Positions 7,614 to 15,940 of a DNA stretch of 55,304 nt are shown piece by piece. Made by a program: the position numbers and the translations under genes. This DNA is from Mycobacterium sp. Its GTDB lineage: Bacteria; Actinomycetota; Actinomycetes; Mycobacteriales; Mycobacteriaceae. Each line of letters starts with the position of its first letter. Position 1 is the first letter of the stretch. Under the pieces are notes generated by a model. The model was not told the DNA's origin, did no database searches, and worked only from the letters and a program-made list of their open reading frames with translations. The stretch covers positions 1-55,304 of the forward strand of contig NZ_JAOPWB010000318.1 in NCBI RefSeq assembly GCF_025965855.1. The letters are read 5' to 3'.

Positions 7614-8519
7614 TCAAAGATGATGGGCCTGATTGCCACCGCGGCGTTTGGCGGTGTACATCGCGCTGTCCGCGACGTCGATAAGTTTTTCGATGAGTCC
7701 GGGGACCTCGGATGTGCCAATCGGGGGCAGTTCGGCGGTGGCAGTGCCGATGCTGGCTGTCAGTCCCTGAGGAAGTGCGGCAATGGCAGCGCCCAATCGC
7801 GCCGAGATTGTCTCGGCATTCGGCGATGGGCTAGTGGCGGCGATGAGGAATTCTTCGCCGCCCGCGCGGCAGAGCACGGCCGTCGATGCCATGTGCTTCC
7901 TCAGCACGTCGGCGACGGCGATCAGGGCGCGGTCACCCGCGGCGTGACCGAAGGTGTCGTTGATGCGTTTGAAGGCGTCGAGGTCGATCATGACCATGGT
8001 CAGGTGGGTATCGTCAGCGTGCGGATCGCCGAGTCTGCGGGTAAGAGCGGCGATGAACCCTCGGCGGTTGAACAGGCCCGTCAGCGAGTCCTCGTCGGCG
8101 CGCACCGCGTAGGTCCCCATGGCCCGCGCCATCCCTCGCATCGCCGCGGGGAACGACAGGTTGAGCATTGAGATCACCCAAAACGCGGCGAGCCCAGTTC
8201 CAATGTCGGCCTCACGAGCCAGGTGCACCGCGGTGGCGATGGAAACGGTGGCCGCCACGGCGCCGCTGAACACCAGAAACTTATTGCTATGGAAAAGGGC
8301 GACATACCCGCCGTTAGTAGCCATAGCGCAGCAGCCGACGGCCGCCAGAGCGGCGGTCGGCTGGGTCAGACCCGCCGCTACCACTCGACCCACCCGGCCG
8401 AGCAGGCGTTCGGGGCGCGCGCGGAGGTCACGCTCAAGAGCGGCGAGGTGATCTCCGACGAGCTCGCCGTCGCCGACGCCCATCAGTTGGGCGCCCGGCC
8501 GTTTCGGCGCCCGCAGCAC
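7614..8519 (-). CDS. truncated GGDEF diguanylate cyclase with chimeric N-terminus
   Basis: The C-terminal ~165 residues form a GGDEF domain: DSLTGLFNRRGF, MIDLDAFKRINDTFGHAAGD, and the active-site loop AGGEEF. It should make cyclic di-GMP from two GTP. No RxxD inhibitory site is seen before the loop. Two or three hydrophobic segments precede the domain (about 50-125), probably the rest of a membrane sensor. The first ~48 codons are antisense to the prpD remnant on the other strand, so the original N-terminus was lost at a recombination junction near 8376. Whether the chimeric ORF is expressed is unclear, but the catalytic domain is intact. ATG 8519 may not be the start used. Confidence 0.7.
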   Translation of the reverse strand: MLRAPKRPGAQLMGVGDGELVGDHLAALERDLRARPERLLGRVGRVVAAGLTQPTAALAAVGCCAMATNGGYVALFHSNKFLVFSGAVAATVSIATAVHLAREADIGTGLAAFWVISMLNLSFPAAMRGMARAMGTYAVRADEDSLTGLFNRRGFIAALTRRLGDPHADDTHLTMVMIDLDAFKRINDTFGHAAGDRALIAVADVLRKHMASTAVLCRAGGEEFLIAATSPSPNAETISARLGAAIAALPQGLTASIGTATAELPPIGTSEVPGLIEKLIDVADSAMYTAKRRGGNQAHHL

Positions 8520-8693
8520 GTGCGGAAGTTAACCGAGCTCACCGATGGTGTCGTGGAGGCAGCCGAGCAGCGCAGATTTCTGTCCGCCGTGGAGTCCCTG
8601 GCCGAGCTGGAGGCCGTGGATGCGCTGAACGTGGTGATCGATCCGCGGGTGCTGAACAGGGCGCCGGTCATCCCGCCGGGCATCTTTCGCTGA
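8376..8693 (+). pseudogene. prpD: prpD (2-methylcitrate dehydratase) 3' remnant
   Basis: The plus-strand frame RYHSTHPAEQAFGARAEVTL, then SGEVISDELAVADAHQLGAR, KLTELTDGVVEAAEQRRFLS and VIDPRVLNRAPVIPPGIFR is the C-terminal end of MmgE/PrpD-family 2-methylcitrate dehydratase. Only about 105 of roughly 500 codons remain; the frame further upstream is antisense to the GGDEF gene. In M. tuberculosis prpD and prpC lie between ppdK and metE, exactly here. This is a relic left when the methylcitrate-cycle genes were deleted or replaced. It cannot be functional. Confidence 0.75.
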
Positions 8694-8826
8694 ATTTGGT
8701 TGTGCAATTACGGCTTTGCGTGTGCATACAGGGCGGAAACTTCGCGGATTTACCGCCGCTGGCTCACACTCAAATCCCTGAGCGCACACTCGAGCGACGC
8801 GGCCGAGGAATGAATGGCCCGCCGAC

Positions 8827-10767
8827 CTACATGCGATCGAGGTTTCGGAAGTCGTCGGTCCCGAACCAATGGTCGTCGAGATCTTTCTTGGCCTGATTAA
8901 CGTCGCCCGGGCCGCCCCGGTCCGCGATCGCCCACAGCCCGTAATAAGCCCAGCCGTTTCCGGGGAAAGTCCCTGTTGGGATTTCGTTGGGGTTGCCGCG
9001 CGGGGCTTGGTTCAGGCTCTTCAACAGCAGCCGCTGGGCCCCTGCCAGATTCGCTCGGCCCTGAACCGTCGCGGGGTCGACAGCGATCGCCCTCTGGATC
9101 AGGATCGAGGCCAGCGTCTGGCGCGCAGGGTAGGGCCACAAGGGAGGCTCGGTGTATTTCAGGGCGTCCTGGATATCGACGGCGCGTGTCGCAGCCGAAA
9201 CCGCATCGACCCAGTTACCTTTCAGGGCCTCCACCCGTGCATGTCCCAGGCTTTCAAGGACCGCTGTCAGACACAGTTCGGGTTTCGCGCGGCCGGGCGG
9301 CGTATCGCAGCTTAGGTTCTCTCTGCCCTTCTCGGGTTGGTACTTGCGATATCTGGCGACGTCGTCATCGAATATGCGGAGCCGCTCGTTAGACTTCTCT
9401 TTATCTTTATCCCAGATATCCGCCATAAGCTGCGTAAAGTCGTAGGCGATGTTTGCCACCGGCTGCCGCTCAAAAGCATCCGGTCGCGCGAATTTTCGAA
9501 TATCTGCCGTGTTCGAAAAATTTACCTTTGCGAGGTAATAGACTGCCCTATATATGTCCGCGCGCATTCCGTTCGCTTTGTCCGGCAACGATTTGAGCAG
9601 CTTCTCTGCATAACGGTTGATGTCCTGTTCCTTGTTGTCGCCGCTCAACGCCGCGGCGGCGATCACGAAATGAATATTGTGAGGGTAATAACTGTATCTA
9701 TAACGGTCCCCGTCCGGACGATATAAATCCGGTTCCGTCGCGAAATACCGTTCGTCCGCGTCGATCGCTGCTTTGTTGGCCCTAATCGCGTTCTGCATGT
9801 CTCCCATGCGGAAATAGATGTGCGACGGCATGTGGACCAGATGACCTGCATTCGGCGCCAACGGTGCAGGCGGCGCCAACCAGTCCGCGTATTGCTTAGC
9901 GTCGCCCGGGTTGGGCGACTGCTCCATCAGGTGGATATACCAGTGGATGGGTCCTTCGTTGGGGAGGGGTTCGGGGAATTTCAGAGCCCTCTCGAGTTGA
10001 TTCAGTGCCTCCCTGATCGGCTCGCTCGCCTTGGGGTTCGGATCTCCATTTTCGTCCCAATAAGTCCATGGTGCTAGGTTCATGGCCGAGTCGGCAAAGA
10101 GCGCGATGACGTTGGGGTCATTGGCGCCGAACGTGTCCAGCACTCTCTTCATCCCGTAAAAATAGGCTTGGTTGCGAACCCACTGACATTCTTTCTTGGC
10201 CTTCCTGTCCTTCGCGTCCTTAATATTGCAATCTTGATAGCGTCCGAACAAAGCCCGGATCATCTCCCAATCTTGGGGACTTGGATTGGCTTCGATGGAG
10301 CGGTGGAGCAAAAATTTCGCCTCGAGCCGGTCGGGCTCCGATTGTTCCGACATATTGAGGTCTACTCCGAGCACGAGCGCTTGGGCCCAATAGCACGCCG
10401 AGCAAGGAATGCCGTTACCTTCGGCCTCATAAGCCGCTTGGCGAAATGCGCGATAGGATTCACGGTTGTTGAAAGCGAAGTAGAATCGCAGGCCCTGATC
10501 AAAATAGGCCTGCGCCCACGGCGGTACATCCAAATGCGCGCTTCCGATGCCGGAATACAACGGTGGCTTAGGATCATTCGCGGTCAGGTCAACCAAGGCA
10601 CAGGCCTTGGTCGGCATTCCCATGTCGTCCATTTCCATGTCGGCACTTGGCTCTTCGGACGGACCCGGGCAGGTCTCGGTCGGCTCGCAACGCGGGCAGC
10701 AGCCGGCAACGGTTAAAACGAGAATCATTGACGCTGCCGACAATCCGCTCCGAAATAAGTTGAACAT
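8827..10767 (-). CDS. TPR-type lipoprotein of unknown function
   Basis: A 646-residue protein starting at ATG 10767, with GAGGGA 4-5 nt upstream (an in-frame ATG at 10779 is less likely). The N-terminus is a lipoprotein signal ending in the lipobox LTVAGC, followed by a Cys-rich and Met/Asp-rich stretch (CCPRCEPTETC; MEMDDMGMP). The rest is helical, with tetratricopeptide-like repeats and the family patterns YFDQGLRFYFAFNNRES, CSACYWAQALVLG, HWYIHLMEQS and HMPSHIYFRMGD. Its base composition is visibly more AT-rich than its neighbours (for example around 9400-9560), which suggests horizontal transfer. It should be anchored outside the cytoplasmic membrane. Metal binding by the Met/Cys region is a guess. 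Confidence 0.8.
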   Translation of the reverse strand: MFNLFRSGLSAASMILVLTVAGCCPRCEPTETCPGPSEEPSADMEMDDMGMPTKACALVDLTANDPKPPLYSGIGSAHLDVPPWAQAYFDQGLRFYFAFNNRESYRAFRQAAYEAEGNGIPCSACYWAQALVLGVDLNMSEQSEPDRLEAKFLLHRSIEANPSPQDWEMIRALFGRYQDCNIKDAKDRKAKKECQWVRNQAYFYGMKRVLDTFGANDPNVIALFADSAMNLAPWTYWDENGDPNPKASEPIREALNQLERALKFPEPLPNEGPIHWYIHLMEQSPNPGDAKQYADWLAPPAPLAPNAGHLVHMPSHIYFRMGDMQNAIRANKAAIDADERYFATEPDLYRPDGDRYRYSYYPHNIHFVIAAAALSGDNKEQDINRYAEKLLKSLPDKANGMRADIYRAVYYLAKVNFSNTADIRKFARPDAFERQPVANIAYDFTQLMADIWDKDKEKSNERLRIFDDDVARYRKYQPEKGRENLSCDTPPGRAKPELCLTAVLESLGHARVEALKGNWVDAVSAATRAVDIQDALKYTEPPLWPYPARQTLASILIQRAIAVDPATVQGRANLAGAQRLLLKSLNQAPRGNPNEIPTGTFPGNGWAYYGLWAIADRGGPGDVNQAKKDLDDHWFGTDDFRNLDRM

Positions 10768-10959
10768 GATTTCCCTCATGTCATGTCGGCGAACTCATTG
10801 GGACGACGGCATTCTATTCTGCAACGAGTCACGGCGTGACGGTATGGCCGAACCACTTCGCGAAAATCCGCCCACCGCAGTTTCGAGCGAGTCGCGTTTC
10901 TGCTCTGGCGCGGTGAGCTACCTACCGCGCTCCCGCCGTTGAGCGCTCAGGCAAGCCGG

Positions 10960-11187
10960 CTAGGGCGTGGAGGGCCCGCCGTACTGCCACACCAGGCTGT
11001 GGTTGCCGGTCATCGTCGGGTTGCACCACATCGTCCGGCCGTTGGCGTCGCGGGTGGTCGCGTGCAGCACTGTGCAGGGGTCGCCGGGCGCGGGTGGGTC
11101 GGCCCGGGCGACGGCGGCGCCGGCGACAACGGCGATGGGCGCGACGGCGGCAAAAGTTGCCAACACGACGACTCGAAGTTTGCTCAT
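10960..11187 (-). CDS. small secreted protein, signal peptide plus two-Cys domain
   Basis: A 75-residue protein with a signal peptide: SKLRVVVLATFAAVAPIAVV, then probable cleavage after ARA before DPP. The mature part of about 45 residues has two cysteines (GDPCTV and MWCNPTM) that could form a disulfide, plus a conserved-looking tail NHSLVWQYGG. Small exported proteins of this design are common in mycobacteria; no function is known. It faces the divergent Rv1132-like gene, and the KstR-like site lies about 90 nt upstream of its start. Confidence 0.7.
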   Translation of the reverse strand: MSKLRVVVLATFAAVAPIAVVAGAAVARADPPAPGDPCTVLHATTRDANGRTMWCNPTMTGNHSLVWQYGGPSTP

Positions 11188-11279
11188 GATGTCTCCCAGG
11201 CCGGCGCCCGACCGAACCCCACGCTATCCGGCGGCGAACCCGCGGGCAAAGAAACTTCGCCCACCCCGGCCCAGGGGCC

Positions 11280-11293
11280 TAGAACACGTTCTA
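11280..11293. promoter_or_regulatory. KstR-type operator (perfect TnnAACnnGTTnnA palindrome)
   Basis: TAGAACACGTTCTA is an exact match to the published KstR inverted-repeat consensus TnnAACnnGTTnnA. It lies 12 nt before the ATG of the Rv1132-like gene and between two divergent genes. KstR is a TetR repressor relieved by cholesterol-derived CoA thioesters. The match is seen in the sequence; binding is inferred. Confidence 0.6.
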
Positions 11294-11305
11294 ATCTGTG
11301 AAACC

Positions 11306-13030
11306 ATGGGATTTCTCAAGCCCGAGCTGCCCCAGCTCGACATGGCTGAATGGAACAAGGGCACCCGCAGCGAGAAGATCCGTCCGATGGCCCGGCATTG
11401 GGCGGAGGTGGGCTTCGGTACGCCGGTCGCGCTGCATCTGTTCTACGCGGTCAAGATCCTGCTCTACATCCTCGGCGGGTGGCTGTTCGCCTCGGCCACC
11501 AAAGGGCTCGGCGGGTTCACGCACGTCGCGTCGTGGTGGTCCGAGCCGATCGTCTTCGAGAAGGTCGTGCTCTACACGATGTTGTTCGAGGTGATCGGGC
11601 TGGGTTGCGGCTTCGGGCCGCTGAACAACCGGTTCTTCCCGCCGCTGGGCTCGATCCTGTACTGGATGCGGTTCGGCACCATCCGGCTGCCACCGTGGCC
11701 GGATCGCGTCCCACTGACCAGGGGCACCGCCCGCAAGCCGGTGGATGTCTTCATCTACGCGGCGCTGCTGCTGATGACGCTGTGGGCGTTGCTCTGCGAC
11801 GGGACCGGCCCGGTGCCGGAACTGGGCACCACCGTCGGGCTGCTGCCGACGTGGCGCGTCGTGGTGATCCTGCTGCTCCTCGGCGCGGCGGGGCTGCGCG
11901 ACAAGGTGATTTTCCTGGCCGCACGCGGCGAGGTCTACGCGACCCTGGCGGTGACCTTCCTCTTCGGCGGCGTCGACATGATCGTCGCGTCGAAGATCGT
12001 CTTCCTGGTGATCTGGATGGGCGCGGCGACATCCAAGCTCAACAAGCACTTCCCGTTCGTGATCTCCACGATGATGTCCAACAACCCGCTCATGCGGCCG
12101 AAGTGGCTGAAGCGGCGCTTCTTCGAGAAGTTCCCCGAGGATCTGCGGCCCGGGCGGCTGTCCCGATTCCTGGCACACGTGAGCACCGCCATCGAGATGT
12201 TGGTGCCGCTGGCGCTTTTCTTCTGTCACGGCGGGTGGCCGACGGCGGTGGCCGCGTTCGTCATGGTCTGCTTCCACCTGGGGATCCTTCTGTCCATCCC
12301 GATGGGGGTGCCGCTGGAGTGGAACGTTTTCATGATCTTCGGTGTGCTGTCGTTGTTCGTCGCGCACGCCCGCCTGGGGCTGACGGACCTGAAACATCCG
12401 GTGGTGGTCGCAATCCTGTTCGTCGTCATCGCGGGAATCGTGGTGCTGGGCAATATGTTTCCGCGCAAGATCTCGTTCCTGCCCGGCATGCGCTACTACG
12501 CCGGCAACTGGGACACCACGCTGTGGTGCATCAAGGCATCGGCCAACGAGAAGATCGGCCGGGGAATCGTGGCGATCGCGAGCATGCCGCAGGCCCAGCT
12601 GGAGCGGTTCTACGGCAGCCCGGAAGCGGCACAGATACCGATCTACATGGGCTATGCGTTCCGCGGGTTCAACACCCACGGCCGGGCCCTGTTCACACTG
12701 GCGCACCGCGCCATGGCGGGCCAGAACGAGGACGACTACGTCATCACCGACGGCGAGCGCATCTGCAGTACCGCCATCGGCTGGAACTTCGGCGACGGCC
12801 ACATGCACAATGAGCAACTCATCACCGCCATGCAGCAGCGCTGCCACTTCGAGCCGGGGGAGGTGCGGGTCGTCTTGCTCGACGCGCAGCCCATCCACAA
12901 GCAGACCCAGGCCTACCGGCTGGTGGACGCGGCGACCGGTGAGTTCGAGCACGGCACCGTGCGAGTCGCCGACATGGTCACCCGACAGCCCTGGGCCGAC
13001 GACGTTCCGGTCGAGGTGCTGTCCGACTAG
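11306..13030 (+). CDS. DUF3556-type multi-pass membrane protein (Rv1132-like)
   Basis: A 574-residue protein starting at ATG 11306 (MGFLKPELPQLD). The frame is open further upstream, but that stretch lies across the operator and is non-coding in character. Several transmembrane segments occur (about 42-62, 85-103, 150-170, 180-200, 215-240, 300-360, 370-390), followed by a soluble C-terminal region of about 190 residues (from about NWDTTLWCIKASANEK). Length and location match Rv1132 (576 residues). Function is unknown. The upstream KstR-type site suggests steroid-linked expression. A strong terminator follows 5 nt after the stop codon. Confidence 0.8.
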   Translation: MGFLKPELPQLDMAEWNKGTRSEKIRPMARHWAEVGFGTPVALHLFYAVKILLYILGGWLFASATKGLGGFTHVASWWSEPIVFEKVVLYTMLFEVIGLGCGFGPLNNRFFPPLGSILYWMRFGTIRLPPWPDRVPLTRGTARKPVDVFIYAALLLMTLWALLCDGTGPVPELGTTVGLLPTWRVVVILLLLGAAGLRDKVIFLAARGEVYATLAVTFLFGGVDMIVASKIVFLVIWMGAATSKLNKHFPFVISTMMSNNPLMRPKWLKRRFFEKFPEDLRPGRLSRFLAHVSTAIEMLVPLALFFCHGGWPTAVAAFVMVCFHLGILLSIPMGVPLEWNVFMIFGVLSLFVAHARLGLTDLKHPVVVAILFVVIAGIVVLGNMFPRKISFLPGMRYYAGNWDTTLWCIKASANEKIGRGIVAIASMPQAQLERFYGSPEAAQIPIYMGYAFRGFNTHGRALFTLAHRAMAGQNEDDYVITDGERICSTAIGWNFGDGHMHNEQLITAMQQRCHFEPGEVRVVLLDAQPIHKQTQAYRLVDAATGEFEHGTVRVADMVTRQPWADDVPVEVLSD

Positions 13031-13035
13031 TCCGG

Positions 13036-13093
13036 CGAGCAGACGCAAAAGCCCCCGCACGCCCGGCGTGTCGGGGGCTTTTGCGTCTGCTCG
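13036..13093. terminator. strong bidirectional-type terminator hairpin
   Basis: A perfect 22-nt stem: the left arm CGAGCAGACGCAAAAGCCCC (13036 on, continuing CG) pairs with a right arm ending GGGGCTTTTGCGTCTGCTCG at 13093. The loop contains a smaller inverted repeat (CACGCC/GGCGTG). It begins 5 nt after the Rv1132-like stop and faces the metE 3' end, so it can terminate convergent transcripts. Confidence 0.85.
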
Positions 13094-13206
13094 CGGCGGC
13101 CCAAGCCCGCGGCAGCTAGGCCACCGGCGGCTAAGCCCGCAGGCGGCTAAGCCCCCGGCGGCTACGCCCGAGCGAAAAGCTAAGCCCGCAGGCGGCTAAG
13201 CTCGCC
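13094..13206. repeat. degenerate tandem repeat, unit about GGCGGCTAAGCCCGCA
   Basis: Imperfect head-to-tail copies of a 15-16 nt unit (GGCGGCTAAGCCCGCA, GGCGGCTAAGCCCCC, GGCGGCTACGCCCGA) fill the space between the terminator and the next palindrome. The substring GCGAAAAGCTAAGCCC occurs at about 13172 and again at about 13263, where its CTA provides the metE stop codon on the minus strand. No coding sense is seen. Confidence 0.6.
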
Positions 13207-13207
13207 A

Positions 13208-13259
13208 GGCGTAACGCCAGGGCGAAATTTCGGCCTGAAAGTCGCCGTGGCGTTACGCC
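13208..13259. repeat. intergenic palindromic repeat, family 1 copy 2
   Basis: GGCGTAACGCCAGGGCGA (from 13208) pairs with TCGCCGTGGCGTTACGCC (to 13259), with an AT-richer centre. The core GCGTAACG and the trailing GGCGAA resemble the repeat at 5946-6004. It lies 11 nt beyond the metE stop codon. Confidence 0.6.
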
Positions 13260-13270
13260 CGCGCGAAAAG

Positions 13271-15544
13271 CTAAGCCCCCGACCGCACCTGCTGCGCCGC
13301 GGCGACCATGTTCCGCAGGGACGCAGTCACCTCGTCGACGTTGCGGGTCTTCAGCCCGCAGTCGGGGTTGACCCAAAGCCGTTGCGGCGGTACGGCCCTC
13401 AACGCGGCGCGCAGCGACTCGGCCATCTCTCCTGCGCTCGGCACCCGCGGCGAATGGATGTCATAGACGCCCGGGCCGACGCTGTTGGCGAAGCCGACCG
13501 AGTTCAGGTCGTCCAGCACCTCCATGTGTGAGCGCGCCGCCTCGAGCGAGGTGACGTCGGCATCCAGGTCGGCGATCGCCCCGATCACCTCACCGAACTC
13601 CGAGTAGCACAGATGCGTGTGGATCTGCGTCGAGTCCGCGACGCCGGAGGTGGCCAGGCGGAAAGCCGCCACGGCCCAACGCAAGTAGTCCTCCTGCTGG
13701 GCGCGACGCAGCGGAAGCAGCTCGCGCAGCGCGGGCTCGTCGACCTGGATGACCGCGATGCCCGCGGCCTGCAAATCCACGGTTTCGTCGCGAATGGCCA
13801 GCGCCACCTGATTCGCGGTGTCGGCCAGCGGCTGGTCGTCGCGGACGAACGACCACGCCAGGATCGTGACCGGCCCGGTCAACATGCCCTTCACCGGTTT
13901 GTCGGTCAGGGACTGGGCGTAGGTGATCCACTCGACGGTCATCGGGTGGGTCCGCGCGAGGTCGCCGTACAGGATCGGCGGGCGCACGCAGCGGCTGCCG
14001 TAGGACTGCACCCAGCCGTTCTGCGTCGCGAAGAAGCCCTCCAGCTGCTCCGCGAAGTACTGGACCATGTCGTTGCGCTCGGGCTCACCGTGCACCAGCA
14101 CGTCAAGGCCGAGTTGCTCCTGCAGCGCGATGACGTCGGCGATCTCCTTTTGCATCTTGCCGACGTATTCGGCCTCGTCGATCTCGCCGGCCCGAAAAGC
14201 GGCGCGCGCCTTGCGGATCGTCGACGTCTGCGGGTAGGAACCGATCGTCGTGGTCGGCAGCGGGGGCAGCTGCAGCCGCGCCTCCTGGCTGGCGCGGCGT
14301 CCGGCCGCATCGCCGCGGTGCGCACCCGACGCGATGATGGAGTCGATGCGGGCGCGGACGGCCGAGTTGTGCAGCCGCGGGTCGCGGCGACGGGAGGCCA
14401 GGGCGGCGTTGGACGCCGCGATCTCGTCGGCGACCGCGTCGCGTCCGTCGCGAAGCGCGCGCGCAAGAACGACGACTTCGCCCACCTTTTCGGCCCCGAA
14501 CGCCAACCAGCTGCGCAGGTTGTCGTCCAGCCCCGTCTCGGGCTCCAACGAATAAGGCACGTGCATCGTGGAACACGACGTCGAAACCGCCACTGTGCCA
14601 GCGGAACCCAGCAGAGTCGCCAGCTTGGCCAGCGCCGATTCCAGGTCGGTGCGCCAGACGTTGCGCCCGTCGACGACGCCGGCCACCAGGATCTTGGTGG
14701 ACAGTTCCGGGATGCCCGCAACCGCGGTGTCGGCACCGGCCACCAGGTCGAGGCCGATCGCTTCGACGGGCGTGCGGGCCAGCCCCGCCAGCGCAGCGCC
14801 GGGGTCGCCGAAGTAGGTGGCGACGTGGATGGCGGGCCGGTTGCTCACCGAGCCCAGCGCGGTGTAGACGGCCTCGGCGAGCGCGGGCGCGTCGGGCGAG
14901 ATGTCGGTGACTAGCGCCGGCTCGTCGAACTGCACCCACTGGGCGCCGTTGTCGGCAAGCAGGGAGAGCAGCTCGGAGTAGATCGGCACGAGCTCGCCGA
15001 GCCGCGCGATCGGTGCGCCGCCGCCGTTGATGCCCTTGCTCAGAAGCAGGAAGGTGATCGGACCGATGACGACCGGCCGCGCGGGAATCCCTTGCGCAAA
15101 AGCCTCTTTCAGCTCAGAGAGCACCTTGTCGGGGTTCAGCGCGAAACGGGTCGCGGGCTCGATCTCGGGGACCAGGTAGTGGTAGTTGGTGTCGAACCAC
15201 TTCGTCATCTCCAGCGGGGAGATGTCGTCGCTGCCGCGGGCGAGGGCGAAGTACCGGTCCAGCTCGTCGGGAACTTCTGTGGCCCGCACCGGCAGCGCGC
15301 CGAGCATCACCGCCGTGTCGAGCATCTGGTCGTAGTACGAAAAGGTGTTCACCGGGACAGAGTCCAGTCCGGCGGCGGCCAGGCCCGTCCACATGTCGCG
15401 GCGCAGGGCGGCGGCGACGGATTCCAGCTCGGCCCGGTCGGTGCGTCCGGCCCAGTAGCCCTCGGTGGCGCGCTTGAGTTCACGCTTCGGGCCGATGCGG
15501 GGGGAGCCGGTAACCGTGGCGGTGAATGGTTGAGAGGTGGTCAC
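13271..15544 (-). CDS. metE: cobalamin-independent methionine synthase
   Basis: A 757-residue MetE starting at GTG 15544. The N-terminal half is the folate-binding duplicated barrel; the C-terminal half carries the zinc site (THLCYSEFG with His and Cys, and [11 protein letters not shown] with Cys) and the motif [16 protein letters not shown]. It transfers the methyl group of 5-methyltetrahydrofolate-triglutamate to homocysteine without B12. Length and place match metE (Rv1133c). A cobalamin riboswitch precedes it, so it should be repressed when B12 is available and the B12-dependent MetH can act. Confidence 0.97.
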   Translation of the reverse strand: MTTSQPFTATVTGSPRIGPKRELKRATEGYWAGRTDRAELESVAAALRRDMWTGLAAAGLDSVPVNTFSYYDQMLDTAVMLGALPVRATEVPDELDRYFALARGSDDISPLEMTKWFDTNYHYLVPEIEPATRFALNPDKVLSELKEAFAQGIPARPVVIGPITFLLLSKGINGGGAPIARLGELVPIYSELLSLLADNGAQWVQFDEPALVTDISPDAPALAEAVYTALGSVSNRPAIHVATYFGDPGAALAGLARTPVEAIGLDLVAGADTAVAGIPELSTKILVAGVVDGRNVWRTDLESALAKLATLLGSAGTVAVSTSCSTMHVPYSLEPETGLDDNLRSWLAFGAEKVGEVVVLARALRDGRDAVADEIAASNAALASRRRDPRLHNSAVRARIDSIIASGAHRGDAAGRRASQEARLQLPPLPTTTIGSYPQTSTIRKARAAFRAGEIDEAEYVGKMQKEIADVIALQEQLGLDVLVHGEPERNDMVQYFAEQLEGFFATQNGWVQSYGSRCVRPPILYGDLARTHPMTVEWITYAQSLTDKPVKGMLTGPVTILAWSFVRDDQPLADTANQVALAIRDETVDLQAAGIAVIQVDEPALRELLPLRRAQQEDYLRWAVAAFRLATSGVADSTQIHTHLCYSEFGEVIGAIADLDADVTSLEAARSHMEVLDDLNSVGFANSVGPGVYDIHSPRVPSAGEMAESLRAALRAVPPQRLWVNPDCGLKTRNVDEVTASLRNMVAAAQQVRSGA

Positions 15545-15689
15545 GTTGTCGTCCTAACACTCGACGGGTGGATCACCGCCGGCGGACGCAACAGCCGAAT
15601 CCGTCGCGGTGCGCACCTTCGGCACACAACCCGCAACGGCGACGACCAAACGCCCATTCCACGAGGCGATGAGCCGGCCGGACGCGGCG

Positions 15690-15885
15690 CGCCCGGCGCA
15701 GCCGGCAGGTCTTCGGACTCGCGGGCGCGCACCGGCGTGGTGCTCCTAATGGCCGTCGCTTCCCGATCTCGGTCTTTCCAAGACCAGTGCTTGTGACGGC
15801 GGTCGTTCCTGCTTACCGCTGCGGGACAGTCCCGGACTCTCACCGGGTTCCCTCTCGCGACGCGTGTCTAACATGCCTCGCTCGA
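15690..15885 (-). promoter_or_regulatory. cobalamin (B12) riboswitch upstream of metE
   Basis: On the minus strand the leader contains the hallmark elements in order: GAGAGGGAACCCGGTGAGAG and CCGGGACTGTCCCGCAGCGG, then a stem around CACTGGTCTTGGAAAGACC, GGGAAGCGACGGCC, then AGGAGC. Last is the B12 box AGTCCGAAGACCTGCC at 15719-15704. This is the standard aptamer architecture. The remaining ~145 nt before the GTG form the expression platform, where a GC-rich alternative stem or RBS sequestration could act. Adenosylcobalamin binding should shut metE off, as in M. tuberculosis. Aptamer ends are approximate. Confidence 0.92.
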
Positions 15886-15940
15886 TGCCGCGCCACGGTT
15901 GCGGCGACGGCAGACCAGCTGCGTTGTGCAGCCTAACCGG

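Noticed and set aside
8223..8375. 5' part of the 156-codon frame carrying the prpD remnant, as a real gene
   Set aside because: This segment is antisense to the hydrophobic part of the GGDEF gene and has no similarity to PrpD; only 8376 onward matches, so the whole is not a gene.
11291..13060. 589-codon open frame antisense to the Rv1132-like gene
   Set aside because: Composition (long runs of His, Gln, Arg, Asp) is the typical antisense reading of a GC-rich membrane gene; the plus frame has a start, an RBS context, conserved length and a terminator.
13094..13206. CRISPR-like array
   Set aside because: Units are ~15 nt with no unique spacers and no cas genes are present; it is a degenerate tandem repeat.
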